Shown in pieces: positions 5,829-7,677 of a stretch of DNA of 7,677 nucleotides (positions within the stretch are counted from its first letter, which is position 1; each line of letters opens with the position of its first letter). The stretch spans positions 1 to 7,677 of the forward strand of contig CAMZMA010000175.1 in assembly GCA_947311815.1 (NCBI GenBank). The letters are read 5' to 3'. The translations under genes were made by a program, and so were the position numbers. The stretch comes from an uncultured Flavobacteriaceae bacterium. Lineage in GTDB: Bacteria > Bacteroidota > Bacteroidia > Flavobacteriales > Flavobacteriaceae. The notes beneath the pieces were generated by a model that ran no database searches, had not been told where the DNA came from, and was given only the letters and a program-made list of their open reading frames with translations.

Positions 5829-6689
5829 ATGAAACTTCAATTACAAGAAATAGATTGTGTTAGCACTATCAGTAAAGAAGCCTTTATAAAAAATTATTTT
5901 AAACCTCAAAAACCTTTAATTGTTACCAAAGGCATTACACATTGGCCTGCTTTTAAAAAATGGAATTTAGATTACATGAAAGAAATTGCAGGAGATAAAA
6001 TGGTACCTTTGTATGATGATAGACCTGTAGATTATAAAGATGGATTTAATGAACCGCACGCTACTATGAAAATGAGTGAGTATGTAGATTTGTTAAAAAC
6101 TGCACCCACTAAATATCGTGTTTTTTTATGGAATATTTTAAAAGAAGTACCTGTTTTACAAAAAGACTTTACATTTCCAGATTTTGGTTTACGATTGATG
6201 AAAAGTTTGCCTATGTTATTTTTTGGCGGAACAGATTCTTATACTTTTATGCATTACGATATAGATTTAGCAAATATTTTTCATTTTCATTTTGAAGGTA
6301 AAAAAAAGGTGATTTTGTTTAATCAAAGCCAAAACAAATGGTTGTATAAAATTCCGTTTTCATTAATTACAAGAGAAGATATTAATTTTACAAATCCCGA
6401 TTTTAAAAAATGGCCAGCATTATTAAAAGCCAAAGGGTTTACAGGAGGTTTAGAACACGGTTCTATGTTGTATATACCTGAAGGATATTGGCATTACATG
6501 CAATATATAACTCCTGGTTTTTCTATGAGTTTACGTGCCATTGCTCGCAACCCAAAAAATTTAGGGAAAGCCATTTACAACATTTTTATTATGAGAACTA
6601 TTGATAATTTAATGCGCAGCATTAAAGGTCAAAAATGGATTGATTGGAAAAACCGACAAGCAATTGTGCGAACAAAAAAACAGCAGTAA
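5829..6689 (+). CDS. Cupin-like (JmjC/cupin_8) Fe(II)/2-oxoglutarate-dependent oxygenase
   Basis: A 286-aa cytoplasmic protein of the cupin_8/JmjC-like group, relatives of the asparaginyl hydroxylase FIH. These use Fe(II), O2 and 2-oxoglutarate to hydroxylate protein side chains or other substrates. The N-terminal segment 'FKPQKPLIVTKGITHWPAF' (24-42) is typical. The facial triad is H142 and D144 in FMHYDID, with H222 in PEGYWHYMQY as the distal histidine. K159 in the GKKKVILF strand lines up with the lysine that binds the 2-oxoglutarate carboxylate in FIH. 'EHGSMLYIPEGYWH' leads into the third ligand as usual. All expected ligands are present, so it should be active; the substrate cannot be read from sequence. 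It stands alone after a 150-bp gap. Its last codons (K-K-Q-Q-stop) form the left arm of a hairpin used by the convergent transcript. Confidence 0.88.
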   Translation: MKLQLQEIDCVSTISKEAFIKNYFKPQKPLIVTKGITHWPAFKKWNLDYMKEIAGDKMVPLYDDRPVDYKDGFNEPHATMKMSEYVDLLKTAPTKYRVFLWNILKEVPVLQKDFTFPDFGLRLMKSLPMLFFGGTDSYTFMHYDIDLANIFHFHFEGKKKVILFNQSQNKWLYKIPFSLITREDINFTNPDFKKWPALLKAKGFTGGLEHGSMLYIPEGYWHYMQYITPGFSMSLRAIARNPKNLGKAIYNIFIMRTIDNLMRSIKGQKWIDWKNRQAIVRTKKQQ

Positions 6690-6705
6690 CAAAACGTTAC
6701 TGCTG
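6674..6705 (-). terminator. Strong intrinsic terminator for leftward transcription
   Basis: CAGCAGTAAC (6681-6690) and GTTACTGCTG (6696-6705) form a perfect 10-bp stem with a 5-base loop. Read on the - strand, the stem is followed at once by seven T (the A7 at 6674-6680), the classic intrinsic terminator form. Read on the + strand no T run follows, so in that direction it is only a hairpin that could protect an mRNA end. The TAA stop of the oxygenase gene (6687-6689) is inside the left arm. Confidence 0.8.
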
Positions 6706-6711
6706 CTATAC

Positions 6712-6749
6712 ACAATTGAAAAATGTTTACCTCTAAAAAAATCAATTGT
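6712..6749. repeat. 8-bp inverted repeat ACAATTGA / TCAATTGT
   Basis: ACAATTGA (6712-6719) and TCAATTGT (6742-6749) are perfect reverse complements separated by 22 bases. They lie between the strong terminator and the end of the sorting-domain remnant. The arms are AT-rich and the loop long, so a structural role is uncertain. Confidence 0.4.
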
Positions 6750-6863
6750 TTACTGTATCATTAGTTTTTTTGAATAGGTGTTATTCTCTCCAAAAGTTTT
6801 TACAATGTACATCCCTTTTGAGAGTTTACTCAATACACCTTGTTCTACACTAGCATAAAAATA
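6750..6863 (-). pseudogene. Remnant of a T9SS type A C-terminal sorting domain, cut off by an amber stop
   Basis: Reading leftward straight after the TAG at 6864-6866, the same frame stays open for 37 codons to a TAA (6750-6752). It encodes YFYASVEQGVLSKL followed by SKGMYIVKTFGENN and YSKKLMIQ. The 'LSKGMYIVK...KKLMIQ' pattern is the last strand pair of the T9SS type A sorting domain, which normally ends cell-surface proteins of this phylum. The first half of such a domain (around its PNP motif) is absent: only the TAG lies between it and the upstream protein. In the neighbouring frame the bases just before it read NNGIKLVF, which would join smoothly to YASVEQG if the T5 run (A5 on the + strand, 6857-6861) were one base shorter. 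This suggests decay by frameshift plus deletion. Confidence 0.75.
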
Positions 6864-7677
6864 CTAGTTTAATCCCATTGTTTTTTTGGGGGGTGTTAAG
6901 CTTTGATATTTAATATCTTCTAATCTGCCTGTGATATCATTATTGTTTCCACGAATATAAAAATTAGTATAGCCACTAGTTCTTTTATATCCAGTAGCAT
7001 TTGATGAATAAAAAGCCAAATATCCATCGGCAGTATTTGGTGTATTATTTCCTTTTAATACAAAATAATGAGTTCCTTCTCCAGAATGACTTGGTAAGGC
7101 AGTACCCAAATCGCTATACCCTAAAGTTCCATCAGATGATGAAGATGTTTTAACAACATCTGCTGTTCTAGTATCCGTTGTCAAACTCACGTATTTAAAG
7201 GCAAAAACATACGCATCATTTTTTATTCTAAGTTCAGTATCAGCAGTGTTTTGTGTTGACAATGTAAAACTATACGCTCCTCCAATAAGCAGCGATAAAT
7301 CATCTTCAAAAACCCCCTCTTTTAACCCTGCTGTTGCAACCTCATTTAGTTTGGCTGCTAGGTTGTTGTATTCAGCCTCTGTAACTTCAATCCAATCATT
7401 ATCATTTGCGTTTGTATAAGCCGTTTTTGAAGATGACAAAAAAGAGGCAATATCATCAATGTCATTTAAATGAATGGTCGCATTTACCGTGGTTGTTGCA
7501 TCGGTATTTAAAATAGTAATAACAGCATCTATATTTGGGCTTGTTTCAAAGTCAAACAAACTTGCGTCTGCTACGGTTAACTCTCCTGTGGTAGAATTAA
7601 TATGCAATGCTCCATTTGGTGTTTGTGAGGCAATAGCGTAATTTAAAGTTCCTGTGCCTGCGGCAACAATGGTACCA
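6864..7677 (-). CDS. Secreted cadherin-repeat surface protein, 5' end outside the window, sorting signal lost
   Basis: The frame is open to the right edge and ends at TAG (6864-6866), so about 270 C-terminal residues are seen; no start codon can be placed, and the TTG at 7607 is internal. The right part reads as a cadherin-type repeat: LNYAIASQTPNGALHINS, then STTGELTVADASLFDFE, then IDAVITILNTD. After it come 'NDWIEVTEAEYNNLAAKLNE', a motif I have seen in flavobacterial surface proteins, and a Ser/Thr/Asn-rich C-terminal domain with 'YVFAFKY', 'GTHYFVLKGNN' and GRLEDIKYQSL. Such proteins normally reach the surface through T9SS using a C-terminal domain of about 75 residues. Here that domain lies beyond the stop and is incomplete, so the product would be expected to stay in the periplasm or be non-functional. 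A C6A7 homopolymer on the coding strand (6881-6893) precedes the stop. Its terminator lies at 6674-6705. Confidence 0.82.
   Translation of the reverse strand, partial: GTIVAAGTGTLNYAIASQTPNGALHINSTTGELTVADASLFDFETSPNIDAVITILNTDATTTVNATIHLNDIDDIASFLSSSKTAYTNANDNDWIEVTEAEYNNLAAKLNEVATAGLKEGVFEDDLSLLIGGAYSFTLSTQNTADTELRIKNDAYVFAFKYVSLTTDTRTADVVKTSSSSDGTLGYSDLGTALPSHSGEGTHYFVLKGNNTPNTADGYLAFYSSNATGYKRTSGYTNFYIRGNNNDITGRLEDIKYQSLTPPKKTMGLN

Noticed and set aside
6864..6866. Programmed readthrough or amber recoding to include the sorting domain
   Set aside because: Readthrough would still give a sorting domain without its first half, and no recoding signal is evident; decay or indel error explains it better.

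Overview
The window is AT-rich DNA from a member of the Bacteroidota, most likely a marine flavobacterium (Flavobacteriaceae). Four things point there: the type of the ScoA/ScoB pair, a DUF4837 lipoprotein beside a LysM-type lytic transglycosylase, almost no Shine-Dalgarno sequences with short A-rich leaders, and a convergent cadherin-repeat surface protein followed by remains of a type IX secretion (T9SS) sorting domain. No tRNA, rRNA, CRISPR array, integrase or transposase was seen.

Layout on the + strand. Positions 1-468 hold the 3' part of scoA. Positions 887-1546 hold scoB, the partner subunit of the same 3-oxoacid CoA-transferase. Between them sits an unrelated 113-aa four-helix-bundle protein of the 23S rRNA intervening-sequence (IVP/S23) family. 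Short repeats run across both of its junctions, so it looks like a small cassette inserted between two genes that normally adjoin. A 75-aa membrane protein and exodeoxyribonuclease III follow closely. After the nuclease comes a heptanucleotide tandem array (21 units, starting on its stop codon), then a small secreted protein, then a decanucleotide array (4 units). Next are an MltD-like lytic transglycosylase with LysM domains and a DUF4837 lipoprotein, 5 bp apart and probably one envelope operon. After a 150-bp gap with a possible terminator and promoter lies a JmjC/cupin_8-type Fe(II)/2-oxoglutarate oxygenase.

On the - strand, a large secreted cadherin-repeat protein enters from the right edge and converges on the oxygenase gene. 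Its frame stops at an amber codon (6864-6866). The next 37 codons in the same frame encode the end of a T9SS type A sorting domain, so its export signal appears broken. The likely intrinsic terminator for this leftward transcript lies within the last codons of the oxygenase gene and just beyond them.

The best leads are (1) the repeat-bounded four-helix-bundle insertion splitting scoA from scoB, (2) the exact 7-bp and 10-bp arrays flanking the small secreted gene, both ending in GTAACAACC, and (3) the decayed T9SS sorting signal with homopolymers at both frame-change points. No complete new multi-gene system could be demonstrated. Family names are from recognition of the translated sequence, not from database searches.
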